Below, piece after piece: positions 31,435-40,594 of a stretch of DNA of 64,000 nucleotides. Under the pieces are notes generated by a model that saw only the letters and a list, made by a program, of their open reading frames with translations, was not told the origin of the DNA and searched no databases. This stretch comes from 20CM-2-55-15 sp964633285. Its GTDB lineage: Bacteria > Acidobacteriota > Terriglobia > 20CM-2-55-15. Both the position numbers and the translations under genes were made by a program. The stretch lies in contig CAZWGA010000011.1 in assembly GCA_964633285.1 (NCBI GenBank), forward strand, positions 1-64,000, read 5' to 3'. The number at the start of each line of letters is the position of its first letter. Position 1 is the first letter of the stretch.

Positions 31435-32717
31435 CGCGTTCCCTGGCGGTCATAGACCGCCGCTGCAGGCGAAGCGATCCCGATCGCGATGCCGCCCGCG
31501 GCTGTAACCAGGCATCCCACGATTCCGACAAGCCAGATCCCGCGATATTCCTGAAGCGCGTTCCCGGGCGATGAATTCAGCGTGACGCCGAGATAGCCGC
31601 TCAACAGAAGCGCTGTTGCTCCGGCCAATTGCGCAAAGGTATTCAGGAATCCCATGACTGACGATGTCTTTTGCGGACCGAACGTCTCAGACACGGCGGT
31701 CGTGACCAGCGGATACGCGTTGATGGCAACGCCCATCAGCAGCGCAAGCACGCCAAGCGCGAATGTTGAATCGATTCCCATCGGCAGTAACTTGAAGAGG
31801 ACGGCCGTCGTCAGCACAAATCCAGTCGCCAGGGCATTCCGCGAAATGCCGAGGCTGACGATCCGATCTGAAATGAAACCGCAGACGGGAACGCCTACAG
31901 CCCGGCCCACAAGGTATGCCGTAAACAATCCGCCTGCTGCAAGTACGGCCTTATCCACGGGCATTCCCCTGCTGATATAGATGTCTGCTGCATAAACAGG
32001 GAGCCACGGCGGAAGAAGTCTCAAGGAGATGATGGATCCTGAATAGACGAGCGTGAAGGCCCAGAGTTGAAGATCTTTCACGACAGACCAGTCGATAGGT
32101 TTGCGCTCCGTTGCCTGTTGTCCGGGTGGCGCAGAGCGAAGGAAGACAATGCAGGCAACGCCGATGACGGCAACGAGGGCCGCGACGATTTCCGTCGATT
32201 GTCTCCAGCCCGATGCGACGTGGATCGCGAGATACGGCAGGATCAAATTCGCCAATCCTTCTCCCGTGCTGCCGCCAACTGCCGCGAACGCGGTTTGACA
32301 GAGACCGCGCTCCCTTGGAGAAAACCATCGCGCCAGAGCTCCGGCCATCACAACATAAACGCCGGCCGCTGCGACACCGTTGGCGGTGCGCCAGAACAAA
32401 AGCTGGCTGAAAGTGCCGCTGGTCGCGAATCCGAAGAGCGTGAATGCAGTAACGAAGACGCAGGCTCCAACCACTCTGCGGCTGCCAAATCGATCGGACG
32501 CGACGCCCCACGGCACTTGCGCGAAAGCGTACGCGTAAAGAAAAACCGAGCCGAGCAGACCCAGCGCCGGCTTATCAAGGTGCAGGTCCGCCGACACGAA
32601 CTTGGCGATTCCGGTGTAATTTGTCCGAGCGAAGTAGCTGGTGGTATAAGCCAGCATTCCGACAATAAGGATGACCCAACGATAAGCCACTTGAAGTGAG
32701 GGAATGCTACCAAACAT
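31431..32717 (-). CDS. MFS transporter (sugar-phosphate/anion symporter-like)
   Basis: A 428-residue protein with about 12 membrane helices. The N-terminal signature YTTSYFARTNYTG and the loop-2 motif GVASDRFGSRRVVGA place it in the major facilitator superfamily. The closest feel is the anion:cation symporter/glycerol-phosphate permease branch, from FARTNY and GFISDRI. The substrate cannot be named. The ATG at 32717 overlaps the ATG of the divergent gene; a later GTG is possible. It is convergent with thiSG. Confidence 0.82.
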   Translation of the reverse strand: MFGSIPSLQVAYRWVILIVGMLAYTTSYFARTNYTGIAKFVSADLHLDKPALGLLGSVFLYAYAFAQVPWGVASDRFGSRRVVGACVFVTAFTLFGFATSGTFSQLLFWRTANGVAAAGVYVVMAGALARWFSPRERGLCQTAFAAVGGSTGEGLANLILPYLAIHVASGWRQSTEIVAALVAVIGVACIVFLRSAPPGQQATERKPIDWSVVKDLQLWAFTLVYSGSIISLRLLPPWLPVYAADIYISRGMPVDKAVLAAGGLFTAYLVGRAVGVPVCGFISDRIVSLGISRNALATGFVLTTAVLFKLLPMGIDSTFALGVLALLMGVAINAYPLVTTAVSETFGPQKTSSVMGFLNTFAQLAGATALLLSGYLGVTLNSSPGNALQEYRGIWLVGIVGCLVTAAGGIAIGIASPAAAVYDRQGTR

Positions 32718-33204
32718 GAGTCAGGGAAGATACTTTGAAGATTTCGAAGTCGGCGCCGTTTACAAGCACTGGCCGGGCCGCACCATCACCGAACATGACG
32801 ACACCATGTTCAGCCTCATGACGATGAACCAGAATCCGCTGCACATCGATGAACATTACGCATCGCAGTTGCAGCACGGCAGGAGGCTCGTGAACGGAAC
32901 ATTTGTGTTCAGCCTCGCTGTCGGCATGAGTGTGGCGGACACGAGCCTCCGCGCGATCGCAACGCTGGTTTATGAAGATATCGTTCACGCCGCGCCCGTG
33001 TGGCACGGCGATACGATCTACGCCGAATCGACTGTTCTCGAAAAGCTGGAGTCCAGGACGAAAAACGATCGCGGCATCGTTTACATTTCAACGCGCGCCA
33101 TCAATCAAAAAGGCGAAACGGTTTTGACGTACCGGCGGAAAATTCTCACGCCCAAACGGTCATTCGACGAAGGGAAAAACTTCTGGCCGGATACCCATGG
33201 CTAA
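32716..33204 (+). CDS. MaoC-like dehydratase/hydratase
   Basis: A single hot-dog domain of 162 residues from ATG 32716 (SQGRYFEDFEVGAVYKHWPGRTITEHD). The motif DTMFSLMTMNQNPLHIDEHYA provides the Asp/His pair of MaoC-type enoyl-CoA hydratases, and HAAPVWHGDTIYAES is a further family motif. It most resembles mesaconyl-CoA-hydratase-like proteins; the actual substrate is unknown. A GAGGGA ribosome-binding site lies about 14 bases upstream. It overlaps the next gene by eight bases. Confidence 0.85.
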   Translation: MSQGRYFEDFEVGAVYKHWPGRTITEHDDTMFSLMTMNQNPLHIDEHYASQLQHGRRLVNGTFVFSLAVGMSVADTSLRAIATLVYEDIVHAAPVWHGDTIYAESTVLEKLESRTKNDRGIVYISTRAINQKGETVLTYRRKILTPKRSFDEGKNFWPDTHG

Positions 33205-34135
33205 AACGAAGTTCGATGAGCGTCTGGACCGGCTGAAGCAATTTCGCTCAGGTTCTCTCGATGACGCGGCGATCGCCCTGATCCGAAAATCGCTCGGAGA
33301 CCGTTCGAACCTTATTGTTGCGGAAGCTGCGAAGGCTATCGGCGGGCAGGGACTGAACGCGTTGATCCCGGAGTTGCTGTCGGCCTTCGCGCGACTATTC
33401 GAAAACCCCGTAAAGACCGATCCGAAGTGCTGGGGCAAACTGGCAATCATTCAGGCATTGACGCAATTGGATTACTCCGAATCGCCGCCGTTTCTTCGCG
33501 GCGCGCATCACATTCAGATGGAGCCCGTGTGGGGTGGTCAGGAAGATTTCGCGCCGCAATTGAGGGCAACATGTGTTCTCGGTTTGGTTCAGTGCGCGGA
33601 TCTCGGCCGGAACGGAATCCTGCGCGAGCTGGTGGATGCTGTCGCCGATCCCGCGGATCCTGTCCGGCTTGAAGCGGTTCGAGCAATAACGCAGATGAAT
33701 GGCGACGAAGGCGCGCTCCTTCTTCGACTGAAAGCGCGGCTGGGAGATCGACGGCCTGTGGTTACAGGGAATGTTTTCGATGCGATGCTGGCTCTCGAAG
33801 GTGTCCGAATTGTTCCTTTTGTGAGCGGCTATTTGAGGTCCTCCGATGTCGAGGTTCGCGACGAAGCGGTGTTCGCGCTCGGCAGTTCCCGGCTGGCCGA
33901 TGCGATCAAGGCCCTGATCGATACCTGGAACGAATCCAGCGACCGGGAATTTCGCGATTTGATTCTTCGCGCATTAGGCTCATCACGCCAGCCCCCGGCC
34001 GTCGATTTTCTACTGGCTCTTGTCCGATCAGGCTCTTCGCGCGATGCTGCGGCCGCCGTCGAGGCATTGAAGCTGAATGACTCGGATGAGATTCAGGCCT
34101 TGATTGAACAGGCCCGGAAACAGAGGGCGCCATAG
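33197..34135 (+). CDS. HEAT-repeat protein
   Basis: A 312-residue all-helical protein with repeated units of the form ADPVRLEAVRAI, SSDVEVRDEAVFALGSS and REFRDLILRALGSS, typical HEAT/PBS-lyase-type repeats. It has no signal peptide or membrane helix. Such proteins are usually scaffolds. It is coupled to the MaoC-like gene by an 8-base overlap, but no shared function is evident. Confidence 0.75.
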   Translation: MAKTKFDERLDRLKQFRSGSLDDAAIALIRKSLGDRSNLIVAEAAKAIGGQGLNALIPELLSAFARLFENPVKTDPKCWGKLAIIQALTQLDYSESPPFLRGAHHIQMEPVWGGQEDFAPQLRATCVLGLVQCADLGRNGILRELVDAVADPADPVRLEAVRAITQMNGDEGALLLRLKARLGDRRPVVTGNVFDAMLALEGVRIVPFVSGYLRSSDVEVRDEAVFALGSSRLADAIKALIDTWNESSDREFRDLILRALGSSRQPPAVDFLLALVRSGSSRDAAAAVEALKLNDSDEIQALIEQARKQRAP

Positions 34136-34155
34136 CCGGCCCGGGCGTGTTTTCG

Positions 34156-34185
34156 TTGCGCAACGCCGCATGGACTCGATAGACT
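34156..34185 (+). promoter_or_regulatory. Possible promoter of TonB-dependent receptor
   Basis: TTGCGC (34156-34161) and TAGACT (34180-34185) lie 18 bases apart. The -35 box overlaps the perfect palindrome GTTGCGCAAC (34155-34164), which could be an operator. Both boxes are weak matches. Confidence 0.3.
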
Positions 34186-34221
34186 CCCTTCCAAAATCGT
34201 CCCTACAGTGGAGGAAAAACC

Positions 34222-37200
34222 ATGAAGACGTGGATCAGTGTGTGCCTGCTGTTCACGCTGCCGGCGGGCCTGGCTTATGGTCAAACCGCCGGAGCGAGCG
34301 TCCAGGGAATTATCAGTGACTCGACGGGAGCGGTTCTTCCGGGTGTCGCGGTAATGCTCAAGAACCTCGGTACGGGAGCAACGTTGGATTTCACCTCCGA
34401 TGAGCGAGGCCGGTATCTCGCTCCATTGGTTCCGCCGGGTGACTATGAGATGCAGGCATCATTGCCTGGGTTCCAGACTGTGACCCGGCGAGGCGTCCGG
34501 CTCGCGGTGGGACAGAACGCTGTCGTGGATATCAAACTCGATGTTGGAGCGGTGGCGAATCAGGTCGAAGTGGTTGCGGACGCGAATCCCATCAATCTCA
34601 CGTCGGCTGCTCTCAGTGGCCTGGTGAACGACAAGCAGATTCGCGATCTTCCGTTAAATGGGCGATCGTTCACGCAGCTTGCGCTTCTGCAAACCGGAGT
34701 GAATGCGGCTTATGCGGCAGGGAGCGATGTTGTGGGCGGGCGCACTCCAAAAATCACAGTCAATGGAGCGCGGCCGGAGCAGAACAATTTTCTCCTGGAT
34801 GGAACCGACATCAATAACGTCTACAACAAAACGCCAGGTTCTTCCGCAGGAGTCCTGCTCGGCGTCGACGCGGTTCTGGAGTTCCAGGTTCTGACCAATG
34901 CGTATTCCGCGGAGTTCGGGCGATCCGCGGGAGGTCAGATTAATGCGGTCACGCGATCCGGCGAGAACAGCCTGCACGGTACGGCATTCGAGTTTCTTCG
35001 AAACTCAGCGCTCGACGCGAAAGATTTCTTTGACGCGAAGGTCGACCCGCAGCAACCGGGCCGGCCGGGCCGGTACATTCCTCCTTTTAAACGTAATCAA
35101 TTCGGCGCAACGCTCGGTGGACCGATTCAGCGTGACAAGACGTTTTACTTTCTCGCGTACGAAGGCCTGATTGAACGGCTCGGCGTAACCGGCTCTACGA
35201 ATGTGCCCGATGCCAATGCACGACGCGGCCTGATTGATGGCGTACAGAATCCGCTGCATCCGCAGATCGGCCCCTATCTCGATCTCTTTCCGTTGCCGAA
35301 CGGCCGCGCCTTTTCAGGTGGAGTCGGCGAATACCTGTTTTCGCGCTCTCAGCCGACGAACGAGCATTTCTTCCAGGGACGTGTGGACCACCACTTCTCG
35401 AACAGCAATACGTTCTTCAGCCGGTACACATTCGATGACGGAAATGTGAATCGAATTCCAATTAACAAAACTCCAATCGCATATACCGCCGAGAGTACGC
35501 GCAACCAGTACGTGACCAGCGAGTGGCGTCACACATTTTCTCCAACGTTCCTCAACCAGCTTCGATTCGGAGTCAATCGTTCGACGTCGCTCGCCGATAA
35601 CGTACGGACGATCGACATCCCTCCATCCATGTCCTGGATTCCCGGCGAGAAGTTTGGCTATTTCACCATCAGTGGTGTCGTCACCGAGATGGCGGGTGAC
35701 TACCGGTTGCCGCGGTTCGACAGGTTGAACAATGTTTCGCTCAACAATACGACGTTCCTGACGCGCGGCCGGCACGGGATTCGTTTTGGCTTTGAAGGAC
35801 AGCGCATCCATTTCAATCAAAACACCACCAGCCAGCGAGGCGGCATCGTGACCTTCCCTACGTTGCAACGATTTCTTGCCGGATCTCCGAGCACGGTGGA
35901 ATTTGTGCTGCCGGGGAAGCTGGATCCGGTTCGTGGATATCGTCAGTGGCTTTTCGCGTTTTTCGTGCAGGACGATGTTCGCGTGAAGTCCAACCTGACG
36001 GCAAATATCGGCCTGCGCTATGAATTCATCACCGTTCCCACGGAGGTCAATGGCAAGATCGCCAATCTGCGCAATTTTACCGACACGCAAACCACTGTCG
36101 GCGATCCGTGGCATAACAATCCTTCACTGAAAAATTTCGGGCCGAGGGTCGGGCTTGCATGGGATCCATTCAAGACCGGCAAGACTTCCGTGCGTTCCGG
36201 TTTCGGAATATTCTTCGATGAGATTCTGCCCAAGTATTATTTCTTCACCGGGAGCCTGAATCCGCCGTTTACGACCCGGACGTCTCTCACGAATCCCCCG
36301 TTCCCAAATGTCGTTGCGAACTTTGATCCCGCGACGGTCAAGCCGCAGCTTCAGGTGACGAACTTTGACCTGAAGACGCCGTACATCATGCAGTACAACC
36401 TCAGCATTCAACGACAGCTCCCGGGAAATTGGGACTTCACGATCGGTTATGCCGGATCGCGCGGTAATCACCTCATTCGCGTTGCCGACCGGAATCTGGC
36501 GCCATGGAGTTTCGTAAATGGTGCCAAGGTCTATCAACCTGCGGCGGGCCGTATGAATCCGAACTTCGTCGGCGTATGGCAGCGGGTTACAGACTCGCAG
36601 TCGTTCTACAATTCGCTCCAGGTGAGCGCGAACAAAAGACTCTCCAACGGATTGCGCGCGCAGGCATCGTACACTTTCTCGCGATCCGTCGATGACGCGA
36701 GCGGCATCAACTCGCAGGACTTCAGCAACAACATTCAATACGGCCTCGATTTCTACGATCGCACTATCGATCGCGGGTTGTCCGCATTCCACATGAAGCA
36801 CAACCTCACCTTCAATTGGACATACGATCTGCCGATTGCGAAAAACACTCATGGATGGATCGGGGCCGTCGCCCGGGGTTGGCAGTTGAACAACATCACA
36901 GCCATAAACAGCGGACCGCCATTCACGATTCAGATTTCGGGATACAACCGTTCGGGCAACCTGAATACAACGAACTTTTCTCTCAACGAACGGCCGAATC
37001 TGAAAGCCGGCTATACGAACAATCCGGTCCTGGGCGGTCCGGATCGTTATTGGGATGTGAATGCGTTCGAACTGCCGCCCTTGAATCAGCGCGGCAACCT
37101 AGGAAGGAATACCTTGATAGGTCCGGGGTTGGTGCAGATTGACTTGTCGATTGCGAAGTCCTTCGACCTCACGGAAGGAAAGTCTCTCCAATTCCGGGCC

Positions 37201-37362
37201 GAGTCGTTCAATCTACCGAATCATCCGAATTTCGCCGTGCCTTCCGGGCGGACTGCGTTCACAAGCGCAACCGGCGTGCCGTCACCAACCGCCGGCCTCA
37301 TTACTTCGACCGTCTTTCACGCGGGCCGCCAGATTCAACTCGGATTGAAGCTGACGTATTAG
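34222..37362 (+). CDS. TonB-dependent receptor with carboxypeptidase-regulatory-like domain
   Basis: A 1,046-residue outer-membrane protein. Signal peptide 1-20 (KTWISVCLLFTLPAGLAYG) is followed by a beta-sandwich CarboxypepD_reg-like domain (about 25-110), then a plug domain with SALSGLVNDKQIRDLPLNGRSF-type sequence and NQFGATLGGPI. The remainder is a 22-stranded barrel, and the C-terminus ends in an aromatic-flanked strand (IQLGLKLTY). This Oar-like architecture is abundant in Acidobacteriota. The substrate is unknown. A GGAGG ribosome-binding site precedes the ATG. The S10 peptidase gene follows 146 bases later. Confidence 0.93.
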   Translation: MKTWISVCLLFTLPAGLAYGQTAGASVQGIISDSTGAVLPGVAVMLKNLGTGATLDFTSDERGRYLAPLVPPGDYEMQASLPGFQTVTRRGVRLAVGQNAVVDIKLDVGAVANQVEVVADANPINLTSAALSGLVNDKQIRDLPLNGRSFTQLALLQTGVNAAYAAGSDVVGGRTPKITVNGARPEQNNFLLDGTDINNVYNKTPGSSAGVLLGVDAVLEFQVLTNAYSAEFGRSAGGQINAVTRSGENSLHGTAFEFLRNSALDAKDFFDAKVDPQQPGRPGRYIPPFKRNQFGATLGGPIQRDKTFYFLAYEGLIERLGVTGSTNVPDANARRGLIDGVQNPLHPQIGPYLDLFPLPNGRAFSGGVGEYLFSRSQPTNEHFFQGRVDHHFSNSNTFFSRYTFDDGNVNRIPINKTPIAYTAESTRNQYVTSEWRHTFSPTFLNQLRFGVNRSTSLADNVRTIDIPPSMSWIPGEKFGYFTISGVVTEMAGDYRLPRFDRLNNVSLNNTTFLTRGRHGIRFGFEGQRIHFNQNTTSQRGGIVTFPTLQRFLAGSPSTVEFVLPGKLDPVRGYRQWLFAFFVQDDVRVKSNLTANIGLRYEFITVPTEVNGKIANLRNFTDTQTTVGDPWHNNPSLKNFGPRVGLAWDPFKTGKTSVRSGFGIFFDEILPKYYFFTGSLNPPFTTRTSLTNPPFPNVVANFDPATVKPQLQVTNFDLKTPYIMQYNLSIQRQLPGNWDFTIGYAGSRGNHLIRVADRNLAPWSFVNGAKVYQPAAGRMNPNFVGVWQRVTDSQSFYNSLQVSANKRLSNGLRAQASYTFSRSVDDASGINSQDFSNNIQYGLDFYDRTIDRGLSAFHMKHNLTFNWTYDLPIAKNTHGWIGAVARGWQLNNITAINSGPPFTIQISGYNRSGNLNTTNFSLNERPNLKAGYTNNPVLGGPDRYWDVNAFELPPLNQRGNLGRNTLIGPGLVQIDLSIAKSFDLTEGKSLQFRAESFNLPNHPNFAVPSGRTAFTSATGVPSPTAGLITSTVFHAGRQIQLGLKLTY

Positions 37363-37387
37363 ATTTTATCGAGACCGCGACCCTCAC

Positions 37388-37441
37388 CCGGCGCGACAGT
37401 CTGCGACTGCCGCGCCGGCATCTCGCCAAGGGAGCGGCGAG
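37388..37441. repeat. Double-hairpin intergenic element
   Basis: CCGGCGCG (37388-37395) pairs perfectly with CGCGCCGG (37411-37418), and AGTC-TGC-GACT forms an inner stem. A second small hairpin, CTCGCC/GGCGAG, spans 37422-37441. It follows the receptor gene. There is no T-tract, so it is either a Rho-type end hairpin or a dispersed palindromic repeat. Confidence 0.55.
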
Positions 37442-37508
37442 CGCTACACCTACCGTGACAGCGGCGTGCGGATTGCGCTATGCTGGCCATCTTTCGGGAG
37501 GTTGAGAG

Positions 37509-39113
37509 ATGATGTTCAGACGTTCAGCGATCGCACTTTTTTTGATGCTTCTTCTTGGAGTTACGGCTCTCACTCAGGGCCGGGGCCGGGGAGGACAAGC
37601 ACAACCCGCGCAGCAGCCCCAACAGCAGGCGCAGCCCGCAGCGCCGGCTGCGGAGAATACGTCATCTCGAGAGGTGGCGACGGCCGCGGAAGAGAAGATT
37701 TCCCAGACATCCCATGCGGTGAAACTGGACGGCAAAGACATCAAGTACACGGCGACCACCGGAACGCTGCCGATTCGTCTGGACGATGGAAAAGTTGTGG
37801 CTCGCATGTTCTTCGTCGCGTATACGAAGGACGGGGAAGATGCGAGGACCCGGCCGGTATCATTTCTGTATAACGGCGGGCCCGGCGCCGCCACCGTGTG
37901 GTTGCACATGGGATCGTTCGCTCCCAAACATGTGCAACTGGCTGACGATGGATTTCAACCCGCGCCGCCGTTTCACCTTGAAGACAATCCAAATTCGCTC
38001 ATCGACGTTTCCGATCTCGTGTTCATCGATGCGATCGATGCCGGATACAGCCGCGTCGTTGCGGGCGTGAATGCCGCTCAATTCCACGGCCAGTCGGGTG
38101 ACATCCGCGCGTTTGGCGAATTCATCAATGAGTACCTGAAGACCTATAGCCGCTGGACTTCGCCGAAATTCCTGATCGGCGAAAGCTACGGCACGATTCG
38201 TTCGGCGGGGTTGTCGCAGGAGCTTCAGTCGCGGCACGGCATTGAACTGAACGGCATCGCGCTGATTTCGTCGCTGCTCACTTATCAAACGCTCTCGCCC
38301 GCGCCGGACAACGATATTGCGTATGCGTCACTCATCCAGACTTACGCCGCCGATGCCTGGTATCACAAGAAGCTTCCGGCCGATCTCCAGCGCCAGACTT
38401 TAAAGCAGGTCGTGGATCAGGCGCGAACCTTTGCATTCGGCGAGTACATGACCGCCCTCACGAAAGGGAGCATGCTGAATGAAACGGAACGCAACGCGAT
38501 TGCGCAAAAGCTTTCACGTTTCTCCGGCCTGTCGCCGCAGTATATCGAAGCGTCGAACTTCCGCGTCAGCGCCGGCCGGTATCGCAAGGAGCTGCTTCGC
38601 GACAAGCGCCTCGTGATCGGGCGTCTCGACGGGCGCTTCACCACGATCGATCTCGATGCCGCCGGTGAGCAGGAGGAATTCGACATATCGAATACCGCGC
38701 TGCAAGGGCCTTACACCGCGCTGTTCCTTGACTACGTCAAGAACGAGTTGAAGTGGGAGAGTGATCTGCATTATCCGACAAGCGGGAACGTCAGGCCGTG
38801 GACTTACGATCAAAACAGGTACATGGACATGACCGAACCCCTGCGATCCGCAATGACGCACAATCCGTATCTGAAAGTGTTTGTTGCATGCGGCTACTTC
38901 GACATGGCGACCGTGATGGGCGGCTCCGAATTCAACTTCACTCACCTCGCTTACGACAAACAGGTCACAGATCGCGTCTCCTTCGGATACTACGAAGCCG
39001 GTCACATGATTTATATCCGGCCATCCGCGCATGCGCAGCTTAAGAAGGATATCGCCAGGTTTGTCGACAGCAGTAAGGGGCCTGCAAAAGCAGCCTCGTC
39101 ATCTCAGCAATAG
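37509..39113 (+). CDS. Secreted S10 serine carboxypeptidase-like protein
   Basis: A 534-residue peptidase S10 family protein. A signal peptide (about 1-22) is followed by a Gln/Ala/Pro-rich linker to about residue 50. The oxyanion motif NGGPG is at 122-126; the catalytic triad is Ser226 (GESYG), Asp465 (CGYFDMAT) and His499 (EAGHMIY). Members remove C-terminal residues from peptides, probably in the periplasm here. The gene follows the TonB-dependent receptor on the same strand, which may suggest peptide use. Its end overlaps a convergent gene by 15 bases. Confidence 0.9.
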   Translation: MMFRRSAIALFLMLLLGVTALTQGRGRGGQAQPAQQPQQQAQPAAPAAENTSSREVATAAEEKISQTSHAVKLDGKDIKYTATTGTLPIRLDDGKVVARMFFVAYTKDGEDARTRPVSFLYNGGPGAATVWLHMGSFAPKHVQLADDGFQPAPPFHLEDNPNSLIDVSDLVFIDAIDAGYSRVVAGVNAAQFHGQSGDIRAFGEFINEYLKTYSRWTSPKFLIGESYGTIRSAGLSQELQSRHGIELNGIALISSLLTYQTLSPAPDNDIAYASLIQTYAADAWYHKKLPADLQRQTLKQVVDQARTFAFGEYMTALTKGSMLNETERNAIAQKLSRFSGLSPQYIEASNFRVSAGRYRKELLRDKRLVIGRLDGRFTTIDLDAAGEQEEFDISNTALQGPYTALFLDYVKNELKWESDLHYPTSGNVRPWTYDQNRYMDMTEPLRSAMTHNPYLKVFVACGYFDMATVMGGSEFNFTHLAYDKQVTDRVSFGYYEAGHMIYIRPSAHAQLKKDIARFVDSSKGPAKAASSSQQ

Positions 39114-39686
39114 GGTTAACCAGGCCGCGATTGCAGCAGCGCGCTCGTCGATACGCCACGGTTTACCTGCGGTGCGTCCGATGCGCGTCAGGGCCCCTTT
39201 AATTCGTGTCGAATTCTGCCCAAGCTCTGAAATTGCAAATTCTTCAAAGCCTCTATCCGAAAATGTGCCGCACTTGAGGCTGTGTTTCGCGGCTGCTGCT
39301 TCGATCACGCGGCGAAACAGGATTCCTTCTGCCGCGTGGGCGCGCATGTGACGGTTTCCAATCCGCTCGATATTCCGCTCCGGGGACCCGACGACTCCAA
39401 CGCTGATCACCCGGGCTCCCTTGCTCTCCAGTTCGGTCAAAAGGTCCGCCAACATATCGATGGCAACTTCCTCAATTCGTTTTTCTATTGGACGCACAGC
39501 AGACAGTGCATCGCCCCAGGGCAATTCCATGACTTCATGATGAGGCTGTCCGGTTGCGGGCAACTGCGGATCCATCAGGGAAACATTCCATCGGCCGATG
39601 TATTCGGGAGTGGCTGGATCCCCTGTTAAAGCAATCGCGATGGCCCTTGCCGTCTTGGTTCGAAACCCGATACTGACGGCTCGCAT
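39099..39686 (-). CDS. Uncharacterised 195-aa protein, possible nuclease fold
   Basis: No family recognised. The protein starts RAVSIGFRTKTARAIAIALTGDP, has a central helix-rich segment with GVVGSPERNIERIGNRHMRAHAAEG, and ends WRIDERAAAIAAWLTLL. The combination of an N-terminal beta strand with small residues and a late DE-AAAIAAWL helix is reminiscent of RNase H/RuvC-like nucleases, but this is a weak analogy. It overlaps the DUF983 gene by an ATGA pair, so the two are co-translated. Confidence 0.6.
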   Translation of the reverse strand: MRAVSIGFRTKTARAIAIALTGDPATPEYIGRWNVSLMDPQLPATGQPHHEVMELPWGDALSAVRPIEKRIEEVAIDMLADLLTELESKGARVISVGVVGSPERNIERIGNRHMRAHAAEGILFRRVIEAAAAKHSLKCGTFSDRGFEEFAISELGQNSTRIKGALTRIGRTAGKPWRIDERAAAIAAWLTLLLR

Positions 39687-40057
39687 CAGGATTCACGACC
39701 GCGCGATTCAAAATCGTCGGAATTCGGTGGATGCAGGGTGAGGTCCAACGCCAGCCAGATTATTTTTGAATATCGAACGAACCAGGCGCCGAAGAGGACC
39801 GCGAGCGACACCATAACAGTAAGAGTGACGGCTGCGTTTTGAATTCCGAACACGTAACGCATCAGAGGCCACGATCCCAGCGCCACGGCTACCGTGGCGC
39901 CGTAGCCGATGACCACGTGAGGGAGAAAATATCCGGACTCGCGCATGAAGTAGTATCCGCAGCCTGGACATCGGATCGGGCTGTCGAAGTAACCTTTGAA
40001 CAACTTTCCTTTCCCGCAAATGGGACATCGTAATCGGAGGAGCGCTCCAAGCTTCAT
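39686..40057 (-). CDS. DUF983 zinc-ribbon membrane protein
   Basis: A 123-residue protein with a zinc ribbon (Cys11, Cys14, Cys30, Cys33 in CPICG and CPGCGYYF) followed by two membrane helices. This is the DUF983 layout, function unknown. It is the first of a two-gene unit with the uncharacterised 195-residue protein and is divergent from yajQ with only 36 bases between the starts. Confidence 0.85.
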   Translation of the reverse strand: MKLGALLRLRCPICGKGKLFKGYFDSPIRCPGCGYYFMRESGYFLPHVVIGYGATVAVALGSWPLMRYVFGIQNAAVTLTVMVSLAVLFGAWFVRYSKIIWLALDLTLHPPNSDDFESRGRES

Positions 40058-40081
40058 GCGTTTATTTTAGCTCCCGGCGGA

Positions 40082-40087
40082 TATACT
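40082..40087 (+). promoter_or_regulatory. -10 box of yajQ, leaderless geometry
   Basis: TATACT ends six bases before the yajQ ATG at 40094, so the predicted transcript starts at the start codon. No Shine-Dalgarno sequence is present. No clear -35 box is seen. Confidence 0.4.
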
Positions 40088-40093
40088 ACCGTC

Positions 40094-40594
40094 ATGCCCG
40101 ATAACAGTTTTGACGTCGTGTCTGTTGTGGATATGCCTGAGGTATTGAATGCCGTCCAGCAATCGCGCAAGGAAGTTCAAACGCGATTCGATTTAAAGAA
40201 CTCGAAATCCGAGATCGAACTGAACGAAAAAGATAAGAAACTCGTCATTCAAAGCGTGGACGATTTCAAGCTCAAGGCCGTCGTCGACATCCTTCAGCAG
40301 AAACTCGCAAAACGGAAAGTACCCCTGAAAAACTTTTCGTACGGCCCGATCATTCCGGCCGCCGGATCGACAGTACGCCAGGAAATCACGATTCAATCGG
40401 GAATACCCGTGGAGAAGTCGAAGGAGATCGTGAAGAAGATCAAAGACAACAAAATCAAGGTGCAGGCTTCAATTCAGGGCGATCTTGTTCGGGTCAGCGG
40501 CAAAAGCCGCGACCTTCTTCAGGAAGTCATCGCCCTGCTGCGGGCATCCGACTTCGGCCTCGAGTTGCAATTTACAAACTACCGCACATTTTAG
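40094..40594 (+). CDS. yajQ: YajQ family cyclic-di-GMP-binding protein
   Basis: A 166-residue YajQ (DUF520) protein with two ferredoxin-like halves. It starts PDNSFDVVSVVDMPEVLNAV, continues with TRFDLKNSKSEIEL, and ends with ASDFGLELQFTNYRTF, all near-invariant family features. Homologues bind nucleotides, and some bind cyclic di-GMP and influence transcription. Its stop overlaps the convergent DUF2255 gene by four bases. Confidence 0.95.
   Translation: MPDNSFDVVSVVDMPEVLNAVQQSRKEVQTRFDLKNSKSEIELNEKDKKLVIQSVDDFKLKAVVDILQQKLAKRKVPLKNFSYGPIIPAAGSTVRQEITIQSGIPVEKSKEIVKKIKDNKIKVQASIQGDLVRVSGKSRDLLQEVIALLRASDFGLELQFTNYRTF

Noticed and set aside
35314..36114. 266-codon minus-strand ORF opposite the TonB-dependent receptor
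   Set aside because: No family features or ribosome-binding site; the plus-strand receptor is continuous and clearly real.
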